NCBI GenBank assembly: GCA_947441895.1
Contig: CANEUT010000052.1
Coordinates: forward strand, 1-9,186
DNA from: Rickettsiales bacterium
GTDB lineage: Bacteria > Pseudomonadota > Alphaproteobacteria > Rickettsiales > UBA3002
Direction of reading: 5' to 3'
Length of the DNA stretch: 9,186 bases
Shown: piece by piece, positions 1 through 7,211 of the stretch
How positions within the stretch are numbered: position 1 is the first letter of the stretch
Layout: each line of letters opens with the position of its first letter
Notes under the pieces: model-generated
What the model saw: only the letters and a program-made list of their open reading frames with translations
The model's database searches: none
Told to the model about the DNA's origin: nothing
Translations under genes and position numbers: made by a program

Positions 1-426
1 GAAATAGAGCACCTTCTCGAGGTCCTTGAGCATCATTTCCAGAATGGTGCCGATGCGCGATGGCAGCGACTTCATGAACCAGATATGCGCAACGGGTGCA
101 GCCAGCTCGATGTGGCCCATGCGCTCACGGCGCACTTTGCTGGTGGTTACTTCCACGCCGCATTTTTCGCAGACGATGCCGCGATATTTCATGCGCTTAT
201 ATTTGCCGCACAAACATTCGTAATCTTTGATGGGGCCAAAGATACGGGCGCAGAACAAACCATCACGCTCGGGCTTGAACGTGCGGTAGTTGATAGTCTC
301 TGGCTTTTTCACTTCGCCAAAGCTCCAGCTGCGGATTTTCTCCGGCGACGCAATTGCGATTTTAATTTCGTCGAATTGCTTGGTCTGTTGCATTTGACCG
401 AAGATATTCATCAACTCATTAGCCAT
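1..426 (-). CDS. rpoC: DNA-directed RNA polymerase subunit beta' (N-terminal part)
   Basis: This is the first 142 codons of the largest RNA polymerase subunit; the rest lies beyond base 1. The reading frame is open to the window edge and begins MANELMNIFGQ. It contains the beta' N-terminal signature (FGEVKKPETINYRTFKPERDG, about residues 36-56) and the zinc-binding ribbon: Cys71, Cys73, Cys86 and Cys89 in the arrangement CLCG...CEKCG. These match the four zinc ligands of E. coli beta'. The start is set by ATG at 426, with a Shine-Dalgarno AGGGG six bases upstream on the minus strand. It follows rpoB after a 113-bp gap that contains a palindromic repeat, and is presumably co-transcribed with rpoB. 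The catalytic NADFDGD loop is outside the window. Confidence 0.98.
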   Translation of the reverse strand, partial: MANELMNIFGQMQQTKQFDEIKIAIASPEKIRSWSFGEVKKPETINYRTFKPERDGLFCARIFGPIKDYECLCGKYKRMKYRGIVCEKCGVEVTTSKVRRERMGHIELAAPVAHIWFMKSLPSRIGTILEMMLKDLEKVLYF

Positions 427-465
427 AGTGAACCCCTAAATTTTCAAAACGCTTTATCTTTAGTG

Positions 466-532
466 TGTCATCCTGAGCGAAGCGAAGGATCTCAAATCGA
501 TAGAGATTCTTCGGCTTCGCCTCAGAATGACA
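466..532. repeat. Imperfect palindromic repeat in the rpoB-rpoC spacer
   Basis: Two arms, 466-493 and 503-532, are near-perfect reverse complements around a 9-base centre. The left arm runs from TGTCATCCTGAG to GGATCTC; the right arm read in reverse complement runs from TGTCATTCTGAG to GAATCTC. They differ by two substitutions and two single-base insertions. In the rpoBC transcript this would form a long hairpin between the rpoB stop (540) and the rpoC Shine-Dalgarno. No T-run follows it, so it does not look like an intrinsic terminator. The motif GTCATYCTGAGCGAAGCGAAG is, from memory, widespread as a dispersed intergenic repeat in many bacterial genomes; no search was made here. Confidence 0.85.
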
Positions 533-539
533 ATAATGC

Positions 540-3500
540 CTACGCCTCTTTTTCAACCAGATCGACGTTGAGGCCAAGCGAGCGCAGCTCTTTCACCATC
601 ACGTGGAATGATTCTGGAATACCCGATTCGAAGCTGTGGTCGCCGCGCACGATGGATTCGTACACTTTGCTACGACCGGCCACGTCATCGGATTTCACCG
701 TCAACATTTCCTGCAAGGTATAAGCAGCACCGTAAGCCTGAAGTGCCCAGCACTCCATCTCCCCGAAGCGCTGACCACCGAACTGTGACTTACCACCCAG
801 CGGTTGCTGAGTAACAAGGCTGTATGGCCCAATGGAACGGGCGTGGATTTTATCATCCACCAAGTGGTGCAGTTTCAGGATGTAGATGTAGCCCACCGTC
901 ACTTCACGGTCAAAAACATCACCGGTACGACCATCGACCAGAGTCACCTGACCGGATGATTTGTGACCGGCATATTTCAGCCATTTTTCGATGTCCTTTT
1001 CTTTCGCGCCATCAAACACGGGCGTGGCGAATGGAACACCTTTGGTGACGTTTTTGGCGAGTTCGAAGAGCGCGCTTTGATCCATTTTCTTGATCTCAGC
1101 TTGGTTCTCTTTTTCCTCGTAAACATCGAGCAGTTTGTCGCGCAACGTGTCGAGTTTCGCACCGCGTTGAACGCCTTCCAGCATGTCGCCAATTTGGCGA
1201 CCAATGCCGGCCGATGCCCAGCCCAGGTGGGTCTCAAGAATCTGCCCCACGTTCATACGCGATGGTACGCCCAGCGGGTTCAGCACAATATCAACCGGAC
1301 GACCATCTTCAAGGTGCGGCATATCTTCTACCGGCACAATGTTCGAGATCACCCCTTTGTTACCATGGCGGCCTGCCATTTTATCGCCAGGCTGCAGTTT
1401 GCGTTTCACGGCCACGAAGACTTTCACCATCTTCAGCACACCTGGCATCAAATCATCGCCCGATTGTACTTTTTCGACTTTTTCTTCGAAGCGTTTGTTC
1501 AGCGAGTCCACCGCATCGTCGAGCTGCTTTTTCAGCGCCTCAACTTGCTTCATGGCTTTCTCGTCTTTCAACGCAATCTGCCACCACAAACCGCGCGCGG
1601 TTTCGTTCAATTGCTCATCGGTAATGGCCTTATCGGTTTTGAAACCTTTTGGACCTTTGACCGCGGTTTTACCCAGCAGCAATTCACGTAAGCTGCCGTA
1701 AACATAACGCTCGGCAATACCACGCTCATCGTCTCTATCTTTTGCAAGACGGTCGATTTCAGCGCGTTCGATGGCAATCGCGCGTTCATCTTTCTCGATA
1801 CCGCGACGGCTGAAGATACGCACGCCCACGATGGTACCCTGGTTGCCCGGAGGCAGACGCAGCGAGCTATCACGAACATCGGATGCTTTTTCACCGAAAA
1901 TGGCGCGCAGCAATTTCTCTTCTGGCGTCATTGGGCTTTCTGATTTTGGCGTTACTTTACCCACCAGAATGTCGCCCGGGCGAACTTCGGCACCGATATG
2001 CACTACGCCGATTTCATCGAGCGAGCGCAGGGCTTCTTCGCCCACATTTGGAATGTCACGGGTGATTTCTTCGGGCCCGAGCTTCGTATCGCGCGCCATC
2101 ACTTCGAACTCTTCGATGTGAATGGAGGTGAAACGATCTTCCGCAACCAGACGCTCCGAAATCAGGATCGAATCTTCGTAGTTGTAACCGTTCCATGGCA
2201 TGAACGCGACGAGCATGTTCTGACCCAAGGCCAGTTCACCAAGCTCGGTCGATGGACCATCCGCAATCACGTCACCGGCTTTCACCTGGTCACCCACTTT
2301 AACGATTGGGCGCTGGTTAATGCAGGTGTTTTGGTTGCTGCGTTGGAATTTCTGCAGCGTGAAAATATCCACGATGGGGGTACCATCGGCGTTTTTCTCG
2401 TTGCAACGAATCACGATACGGTTGGCGGCCACTTGGTCGACCACGCCATCGCGGCGGGTGGTAATGGCAGCACCCGAATCACGCGCAACGATTTCTTCCA
2501 TGCCGGTACCAACCAGCGGCGCATCGGCGCGAACCAGTGGCACAGCCTGACGTTGCATGTTCGAACCCATCAGTGCGCGGTTCGCATCATCATTCTCAAG
2601 GAACGGAATGAGCGCGGCCGCAACCGATACCAGCTGCTTCGGCGCCACATCCATAAAGTCAATCTGGTCAGGTGCGCTCATCACGAAGTCGCCGTTCTTA
2701 CGGCAGCTTACCAGGTCTTCCGTCAGCTTACCGCCATCGAGCGTGGCGTTGGCCTGCGCAATGGTGTAGCGGCCTTCTTCAATCGCCGACAGATACACCA
2801 CTTCACCCAGCACTTTACCGTCTTTCACTTTACGGTAGGGCGTTTCGATGAAGCCATATTTGTTGATACGGGCATAGGTCGCCATCGAGTTGATGAGACC
2901 GATGTTCGGACCTTCCGGCGTTTCAATGGGGCAGATGCGGCCATAATGCGTTGGGTGCACATCGCGCACTTCGAAGCCGGCACGTTCACGCGTCAGACCG
3001 CCGGGCCCAAGGGCCGACAGACGACGTTTGTGCGTAATTTCAGAAAGCGGGTTGGTTTGATCCATGAACTGCGACAGCTGGCTGCTGCCGAAGAATTCAC
3101 GCACCGCAGCCACCAATGGCTTGGCGTTAATCAGGTCATGCGGCATCACCGTGTCGATATCCACACTGCTCATACGCTCGGTAATACCACGCTCCATGCG
3201 CAGCAAACCCAAGCGGAATTGGTTCTCCATCAGCTCGCCCACGCTACGCACGCGGCGGTTGCCGAGGTGATCGATATCATCGATTTCGCCAACGCCATCT
3301 TTCAGCGCTACTAAGGTTTTAATGGTGTTGATGATGTCTTCGTTGGTCAACACGCCCACTTCTTCTTTGTGGTTGAGGCCAAGGCGGGCATTCATTTTCA
3401 CACGACCCACTTCGCTCAAATCATAGCGCTCAGTTTCAAAAAACAGCGATTTGAACAGGGTTTCCGCGGCTTCGGCAGTGGTTGGCTCACCGGGGCGCAT

Positions 3501-4652
3501 CACGCGGTAGATGTCGATCAGCGCGTCATCTTTCGTCATGTTCTTATCGGCAACGAGGGTGTTGCGGATGTAAGCGCCAACATTCACATGGTCAATCGCG
3601 AGCACGGGAATTTCGTTCACGCCATTATCGGCCAGGGTTTTCACCAATGCTGCGGTCAGCTCATCACCTGCCTCGGCATAAATTTCGCCGGTTTTTTTGT
3701 TGATGAGGTCCGACGCAACATACGAACCCAGAATGAATTCTTCTGGCACCAGAATTTCTTTCAGGCCAGCTTCTTCCAGCTTCTTCACGGCGCGCGGGCT
3801 AAGCTTGCTGCCGTTCTCGGCAACCACTCTCTCCGTCTTTGCATCCACCAGATCAAAGGTCAGTTTTGCGCCGCGCCATGCATCCGGGGTGAACGCAACG
3901 GTCCAACCTTTTTTGCCGTTCTTGAACTGGCGGGTTTGATAGAAGGTGTTGAGGATTTGCTGGTTATCCATGCCCAGTGCACGCAGCATGCTGGTCGCGG
4001 GCAATTTGCGGCGACGGTCAATGCGCACATGCACCAGATCTTTGGCGTCGAATTCGAAATCGAGCCACGAACCGCGGTAGGGGATCACGCGGGCGGAATA
4101 AAGATATTTGCCCGAGCTATGGGTTTTGCCGTGGTCATGATCGAAGAACACGCCAGGCGAACGGTGCATTTGCGAAACAATCACGCGCTCGGTGCCGTTG
4201 ATGGTAAAGGTACCATTTTCGGTCATCAGCGGAATGTCGCCCATGTAAACATCTTGTTCTTTGATGTCTTTAATTTCGCGGGCACCGGTATCGGCATCCA
4301 CCACCCACACAATCAAGCGCAGGGTCACGCGCAGCGGGGCAGCGTAATTGATGCCGCGTTGACGGCACTCATCCACGTCGTATTTCGGACGGTCGAATTC
4401 ATAGCGCACATATTCCAGTGTGCTGGTTTCAGCGAAATCTTGGATTGGGAACACCGATTTGAACACGGCGTGCAGGCCAGTGCCTTTGCGATCTTTAATG
4501 GGCACGTACATTTGCAAAAATTGCTCGTACGAGTTCTTCTGCACCTCAATGAGGTTCGGCAAGCTGGTTGCCGAGAGCATGGTGCCAAAATTTTTGCGGA
4601 TGCGTTTGCGCGAGGTGAAGGAATGCGTGAAGGTGGTTGCCGACTGAGCCAT
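540..4652 (-). CDS. rpoB: DNA-directed RNA polymerase subunit beta
   Basis: This is the complete second-largest subunit of RNA polymerase, 1370 residues (E. coli has 1342), which forms one side of the catalytic cleft and the rifampicin pocket. Visible landmarks in order: the rifampicin region around M530-D531-Q532-T533, with H541 and S546 equivalent to E. coli H526 and S531; RICPIETPEGPNIGLINS just after it; MPWNGYNYEDS with Glu826-Asp827 near the active site; the KRKLQPGDKMAGRHGNKG block with Lys1083 and Lys1091, equivalent to the E. coli active-site Lys1065 and Lys1073; and the C-terminal GGQRFGEMECWALQAYGAAY clamp-anchor region. Start ATG at 4652 has AGGA seven bases upstream. The common rifampicin-resistance positions carry sensitive-type residues. 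Thr at the E. coli Asn518 position is, from memory, usual in alphaproteobacteria. It lies downstream of rplL behind an attenuator-like hairpin. Confidence 0.99.
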   Translation of the reverse strand: MAQSATTFTHSFTSRKRIRKNFGTMLSATSLPNLIEVQKNSYEQFLQMYVPIKDRKGTGLHAVFKSVFPIQDFAETSTLEYVRYEFDRPKYDVDECRQRGINYAAPLRVTLRLIVWVVDADTGAREIKDIKEQDVYMGDIPLMTENGTFTINGTERVIVSQMHRSPGVFFDHDHGKTHSSGKYLYSARVIPYRGSWLDFEFDAKDLVHVRIDRRRKLPATSMLRALGMDNQQILNTFYQTRQFKNGKKGWTVAFTPDAWRGAKLTFDLVDAKTERVVAENGSKLSPRAVKKLEEAGLKEILVPEEFILGSYVASDLINKKTGEIYAEAGDELTAALVKTLADNGVNEIPVLAIDHVNVGAYIRNTLVADKNMTKDDALIDIYRVMRPGEPTTAEAAETLFKSLFFETERYDLSEVGRVKMNARLGLNHKEEVGVLTNEDIINTIKTLVALKDGVGEIDDIDHLGNRRVRSVGELMENQFRLGLLRMERGITERMSSVDIDTVMPHDLINAKPLVAAVREFFGSSQLSQFMDQTNPLSEITHKRRLSALGPGGLTRERAGFEVRDVHPTHYGRICPIETPEGPNIGLINSMATYARINKYGFIETPYRKVKDGKVLGEVVYLSAIEEGRYTIAQANATLDGGKLTEDLVSCRKNGDFVMSAPDQIDFMDVAPKQLVSVAAALIPFLENDDANRALMGSNMQRQAVPLVRADAPLVGTGMEEIVARDSGAAITTRRDGVVDQVAANRIVIRCNEKNADGTPIVDIFTLQKFQRSNQNTCINQRPIVKVGDQVKAGDVIADGPSTELGELALGQNMLVAFMPWNGYNYEDSILISERLVAEDRFTSIHIEEFEVMARDTKLGPEEITRDIPNVGEEALRSLDEIGVVHIGAEVRPGDILVGKVTPKSESPMTPEEKLLRAIFGEKASDVRDSSLRLPPGNQGTIVGVRIFSRRGIEKDERAIAIERAEIDRLAKDRDDERGIAERYVYGSLRELLLGKTAVKGPKGFKTDKAITDEQLNETARGLWWQIALKDEKAMKQVEALKKQLDDAVDSLNKRFEEKVEKVQSGDDLMPGVLKMVKVFVAVKRKLQPGDKMAGRHGNKGVISNIVPVEDMPHLEDGRPVDIVLNPLGVPSRMNVGQILETHLGWASAGIGRQIGDMLEGVQRGAKLDTLRDKLLDVYEEKENQAEIKKMDQSALFELAKNVTKGVPFATPVFDGAKEKDIEKWLKYAGHKSSGQVTLVDGRTGDVFDREVTVGYIYILKLHHLVDDKIHARSIGPYSLVTQQPLGGKSQFGGQRFGEMECWALQAYGAAYTLQEMLTVKSDDVAGRSKVYESIVRGDHSFESGIPESFHVMVKELRSLGLNVDLVEKEA

Positions 4653-4759
4653 AATGTTCCTACCGAATGGGAAAATATTTCATGAATCTAGTTTTGCGCG
4701 CTAAGACCGTACGCGCCGACGGCATTCATCGTAAGGCCCAAGCACTGTAACGCGAGAAA

Positions 4760-4788
4760 GGAGCCCCACCAAAAATCGGTGAGGCCCC
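4760..4788 (-). terminator. Attenuator-like hairpin between rplL and rpoB
   Basis: Read on the minus strand, GGGGCCTCACC and GGTGGGGCTCC pair over 11 positions (two are G-T wobbles) around the loop GATTTTT, followed by TTTCTC. The weak, interrupted T-tract suggests partial termination. E. coli is known to have a leaky attenuator between rplL and rpoB that makes ribosomal proteins in excess over polymerase subunits; this hairpin occupies the same place. The structure is visible; its function is inferred by analogy. Confidence 0.7.
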
Positions 4789-4818
4789 TTCGCGGTTAGG
4801 CTTGCGCCGGAAGTAGCA

Positions 4819-5190
4819 CTACTTGAGTTCTACTTTTGCGCCAGCAGCTTCGAGCTGCTTTTTGAACTTGTCAGCGTCTTCTTTGTTAACGCCTTCTTTT
4901 ACTGGCTTCGGTGCGGCTTCTACCAGGTCCTTGGCTTCTTTCAAGCCCAGACCGGTAATCGCACGCACTTCCTTAATCACGTTGATTTTGTTCGCGCCAG
5001 CATCGGCCAAAACAACCGTGAATTCGGTTTTCTCTTCTGCAGCGGCAGCAGCAGGTGCAGCAGCAGCGGCAGCAGCTACTGGAGCAGCAGCCGATACGCC
5101 CCATTTTTCTTCCAGAAGTTTGCTGAGTTCAGCAGCTTCCAAAACGCTGAGAGCCGACAGCTTCTCAACCAAATCATTCAAATTCGACAT
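4819..5190 (-). CDS. rplL: 50S ribosomal protein L7/L12
   Basis: This 123-residue acidic stalk protein is present as several dimers on L10 and recruits translation GTPases (EF-Tu, EF-G, IF2) to the ribosome. The N-terminal dimerisation and L10-binding domain spans about residues 1-32. A very alanine-rich hinge follows (about 34-51, almost entirely Ala with Pro37 and Pro46). The C-terminal domain (about 53-123) contains the conserved KINVIKEVRAITGLGLKEAK helix-turn segment that contacts the factors. Length is typical of the family. The hinge is encoded by a run of GCN triplets (roughly 5035-5095) prone to slippage. Start ATG at 5190 has AGGG about nine bases upstream. The gene follows rplJ by 49 bp of T-rich spacer and precedes an attenuator-like hairpin. 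Confidence 0.99.
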   Translation of the reverse strand: MSNLNDLVEKLSALSVLEAAELSKLLEEKWGVSAAAPVAAAAAAAPAAAAAEEKTEFTVVLADAGANKINVIKEVRAITGLGLKEAKDLVEAAPKPVKEGVNKEDADKFKKQLEAAGAKVELK

Positions 5191-5239
5191 AACTAAATTC
5201 CCTTCACCAAATTAAAAAACAAAAATTAAAAAACTAAAA
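5191..5239 (-). promoter_or_regulatory. U-rich rplJ-rplL spacer and rplL ribosome-binding region
   Basis: On the minus strand the 49-base spacer is almost pure T and A in its first two-thirds, with TTTTTTAATTT occurring twice in tandem, and ends in AAGGGAATTTAGTT before the rplL ATG. Unstructured U-rich leaders are known binding sites for ribosomal protein S1 and favour initiation. L7/L12 is needed in several-fold excess over L10, so an enhancer role is plausible but inferred. The T-tract has no preceding GC hairpin, so it is not read as a terminator. Confidence 0.4.
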
Positions 5240-5758
5240 CTATGCGCCTTTCGTGGCATATGCCCCGAAAACACGCGCCAACTGGCCAGCCGGCGCTTGA
5301 AGCACGCCTGCGATTCTAGTTGCGGGCGTTTGCAACAGCGCAATGATTTTGGCACGCAATTCATCGAGGCTTGGCAAGGTTGCCAGCTGATTAATTGCGG
5401 CTTTATCAAGCACGGTGTCACCAAATGCGCCGCCGACCAGCACCAGTTTTTCGTTCTTCTTCGCAAACTCGCTCAGGGTTTTTGCTGCCGCTATCGGATC
5501 GTTCGCATACGCGATCGCCGTCGGCCCCTTGAACAAGTGCGAGATTTTTTCGTAAGCCGTGCCACCGATGGCACGCTTAGCAAGCAGGTTCTTGGTCACG
5601 CGGAAATTGGCACCGGCTGCACGAATTTTCACGCGCAGGTCAGTGATTTCAGCAACCGTCAAACCCTTATAGTGAGCGACGAGCACGATGCCAGCGTCTT
5701 TCACGTCAGCGTTCGTGGATTCGATCCATTGTTGTTTAAATGCGCGATTCTTTGCCAT
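5240..5758 (-). CDS. rplJ: 50S ribosomal protein L10
   Basis: This 172-residue protein forms the base of the ribosomal stalk: its N-terminal domain binds 23S rRNA with L11 and its C-terminal helix carries L7/L12 dimers. The sequence starts MAKNRAFKQQWIESTNADVKDA and contains the family-typical VAHYKGLTVAEITDLRVKIRAAG segment (about 27-50), VTKNLLAKRAI (about 54-64) and the FKGPTAIAYANDP stretch (about 76-88). The C-terminus is alanine- and leucine-rich as expected for the L7/L12-binding helix. E. coli L10 has 165 residues. ATG at 5758 has AGGGG about five bases upstream and lies only eight bases after the rplA stop, suggesting coupled translation. Confidence 0.99.
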   Translation of the reverse strand: MAKNRAFKQQWIESTNADVKDAGIVLVAHYKGLTVAEITDLRVKIRAAGANFRVTKNLLAKRAIGGTAYEKISHLFKGPTAIAYANDPIAAAKTLSEFAKKNEKLVLVGGAFGDTVLDKAAINQLATLPSLDELRAKIIALLQTPATRIAGVLQAPAGQLARVFGAYATKGA

Positions 5759-5766
5759 AAATTCCC

Positions 5767-6465
5767 CTATGCCGCCACGTTCAGCACATCGGCCAGATCA
5801 ATTTTGATCCCAGGGCCCATGGTGCTAGAGATAGCGATTTTCTTGATGTAGTTGCCTTTAACGCCTGCAGGCTTCGCCTTGTTCACGGCGTCAATGAAGC
5901 TACGGATATTCTCGGAAATCGCGTTATCAGCGAAGCTGAGCTTGCCAACACCCGCGTGAATGATCGCCGCCTTTTCGCACTTAAACTCAACCTGACCGGC
6001 TTTAGCGGCTTTCACTGCTTTTTCCACATCAGGCGTTACGGTGCCCAGTTTTGGGTTTGGCATCAAGCCGCGAGGCCCGAGGATTTTACCGATTTTACCA
6101 ACGGTACCCATCATGTCTGGCGTTGCGATACACACGTCAAAGTTAATAACGCCTTTTTGGATTTGGTCCGCGAGATCATCGCCACCCACCACATCAGCGC
6201 CGGCTTTCTTCGCCGCTTCAAGCTTGTCGCCTTTGGCAAACACAGCCACGCGCACTTCCTTACCCAGACCATGCGGCATGGGCACAAGGCCACGCACCAG
6301 CTGATCCGATTGGGTAGGATCGATGCCCAGATTGATAGCAACATCAACCGTTTGGTCGAATTTGGTTTTGCCCGACGATTTCAGGATCGATACAGCTTCG
6401 CTGAGCGCGTAGAGCTTTGTAGGCTCTACTTTCGCAACGGCCGATTTAATACGTTTACCAGCCAT
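5767..6465 (-). CDS. rplA: 50S ribosomal protein L1
   Basis: This 232-residue protein binds the mobile L1 stalk of 23S rRNA, helps release deacylated tRNA, and in many bacteria represses its own operon by binding the leader mRNA. The product begins MAGKRIKSAVAKVEPTKLY. The L1 signature GPRGLMPNPKLGTVTPDV starts at residue 130, preceded by GDDLADQIQKG and followed by the KCEKAAIIHAGVGKLSF region. The frame is open 16 codons further upstream (Met at 6513), but those codons overlap rplK. The start at 6465 is preferred because it matches the family N-terminus and has GGAGG six bases upstream. It follows the rplK stop by one base (TAA-G-ATG), so the two are tightly coupled. Confidence 0.98.
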   Translation of the reverse strand: MAGKRIKSAVAKVEPTKLYALSEAVSILKSSGKTKFDQTVDVAINLGIDPTQSDQLVRGLVPMPHGLGKEVRVAVFAKGDKLEAAKKAGADVVGGDDLADQIQKGVINFDVCIATPDMMGTVGKIGKILGPRGLMPNPKLGTVTPDVEKAVKAAKAGQVEFKCEKAAIIHAGVGKLSFADNAISENIRSFIDAVNKAKPAGVKGNYIKKIAISSTMGPGIKIDLADVLNVAA

Positions 6466-6466
6466 C

Positions 6467-6898
6467 TTACGCCTCCACCACTTCAATGCCCATCGAAACG
6501 GCTGAGCCAGCAATCATGCGGCAAGCAGCGTCGATGTCATGTGCGTTCATATCTTGCATTTTCTGCTTAGCGATCTCTTGAATCTGCTTCATGTTCACTT
6601 TACCAACCAGCTCTTTACCGGTGGTGCCGGTGCCTTTGGCAATGCCGGCGGCTTTCATGAGGAAGTAAGCCACGGGGGGCTGCTTCATAATGAAGGTGAA
6701 CGAGCGATCTTTATACGCCGTGATGACCACCGGAATGGGCATGCCAGGCTCTTTTTGCTGAGTCGCAGCGTTGAATTGCTTACAGAATTCCATAATGTTG
6801 AGGCCCGCTTGACCAAGCGCCGGACCAATCGGTGGGGCTGGGTTTGCTTTGCCTGCCGGAATTTGCAGTTTAATGTATCCGGTAATCTCTTTAGCCAT
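6467..6898 (-). CDS. rplK: 50S ribosomal protein L11
   Basis: This 143-residue protein binds the GTPase-associated region of 23S rRNA at the stalk base and is needed for RelA activation. The N-terminal domain contains the proline-rich APPIGPALGQAGLNI segment with Pro22 and Pro23, where thiostrepton-type antibiotics contact L11. The C-terminal RNA-binding domain includes the GKVNMKQIQEIAKQKM helix and ends with GSAVSMGIEVVEA. Length matches the family. ATG at 6898 has a modest Shine-Dalgarno (AGAGAG, six bases upstream). It is the first gene of the ribosomal-protein block, with its own promoter about 100 bp upstream; a 432-bp spacer separates it from nusG. Confidence 0.99.
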   Translation of the reverse strand: MAKEITGYIKLQIPAGKANPAPPIGPALGQAGLNIMEFCKQFNAATQQKEPGMPIPVVITAYKDRSFTFIMKQPPVAYFLMKAAGIAKGTGTTGKELVGKVNMKQIQEIAKQKMQDMNAHDIDAACRMIAGSAVSMGIEVVEA

Positions 6899-6930
6899 TT
6901 TATACTCTCTTTTGGTGTGTCAGTCCGGTC

Positions 6931-6947
6931 GAAAACACCATGTTTTC
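6931..6947 (-). promoter_or_regulatory. Hairpin in the rplK leader
   Basis: GAAAACA and TGTTTTC are perfect 7-base complements around a 3-base loop, 33 bases upstream of the rplK start and within the predicted leader transcript. In E. coli the leader before rplK carries the mRNA site through which L1 represses the L11-L1 operon. This hairpin is the obvious structure in the corresponding place, but the specific L1-binding motif cannot be confirmed by eye. Confidence 0.4.
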
Positions 6948-6999
6948 TGCGGCTGTTTGCGGCCTTCGCTTGCGCAATAGCCTCCCAAACGGAGTCGGG

Positions 7000-7027
7000 A
7001 CTATAGACATCAAATTCCGGATTGCAA
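7000..7027 (-). promoter_or_regulatory. Sigma-70-type promoter for rplK-rplA-rplJ-rplL(-rpoBC)
   Basis: On the minus strand TTGCAA (7027-7022) is followed after 16 bases by TATAGT (7005-7000), then a GC-rich discriminator starting CCCG. Start of transcription is expected near 6993, giving a leader of about 95 bases. Strong -35/-10 matches with a GC-rich discriminator are characteristic of growth-rate and ppGpp-controlled ribosomal promoters. This is a sequence-based prediction; both hexamers are good matches at acceptable spacing. Confidence 0.7.
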
Positions 7028-7052
7028 GTGGTTTTTAGTTTTTAGTTCGCGT

Positions 7053-7211
7053 TCAAGCGCCACGCGAGCTTTCGGCCTCAATGGCCGTGTCGAAAAATGC
7101 TGCCCACGCACATTTTCCTCCGCCAAAGCGCGACTCTTCAAACAACTCGTAAAGATTTATGCGCGCCGCGCAGCCTTTAGGCCGCTTCAATATGCATGCG
7201 TAGCCTTCCAT
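7053..7211 (-). other. Doubtful 52-codon ORF between nusG and rplK
   Basis: A minus-strand frame runs from ATG at 7211 to TGA at 7053 and would encode a 52-residue peptide starting MEGYACILK and ending EAESSRGA, rich in aromatic and charged residues. There is no Shine-Dalgarno before the ATG. The start codon lies inside repeat copy A, and repeat copy B upstream of secE also carries the same ATGGAAGGCTACGCA. It ends just before the rplK promoter. No family is recognised with confidence. It may be a chance frame, a repeat-encoded peptide, or a remnant of a gene once attached to the repeat. Confidence 0.15.

Noticed and set aside
3004..3070. Unusual rifampicin-region residue (Thr533 for E. coli Asn518)
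   Set aside because: Thr is, to my knowledge, the ordinary residue in alphaproteobacterial RpoB, and the main resistance positions are of the sensitive type, so it is a lineage marker rather than an oddity.
1998..4685. Long plus-strand frames (two of 438 codons, 1998-3314 and 3369-4685) opposite rpoB
   Set aside because: They are antisense to a fully conserved rpoB, give His/Phe/Arg-rich translations without recognisable domains, and arise from the codon bias of the real gene.
5035..5095. GCA/GCT trinucleotide run as a DNA repeat
   Set aside because: It encodes the normal alanine-rich hinge of L7/L12 and needs no separate explanation.
6466..6513. Sixteen-codon upstream extension of rplA
   Set aside because: It overlaps rplK, has no family similarity, and the ATG at 6465 has a strong GGAGG and matches the L1 N-terminus.
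5297..6570. Plus-strand frames opposite rplJ and rplA (5297-5851, 5956-6570)
   Set aside because: They are antisense shadows of well-conserved ribosomal protein genes with no ribosome-binding site or domain.
7053..7211. Possible GIY-YIG nuclease remnant (peptide starts MEGYACILK)
   Set aside because: Only the first few residues recall the GY.YILK start of that family; the YIG part and catalytic residues are absent, so the resemblance is too weak to name.
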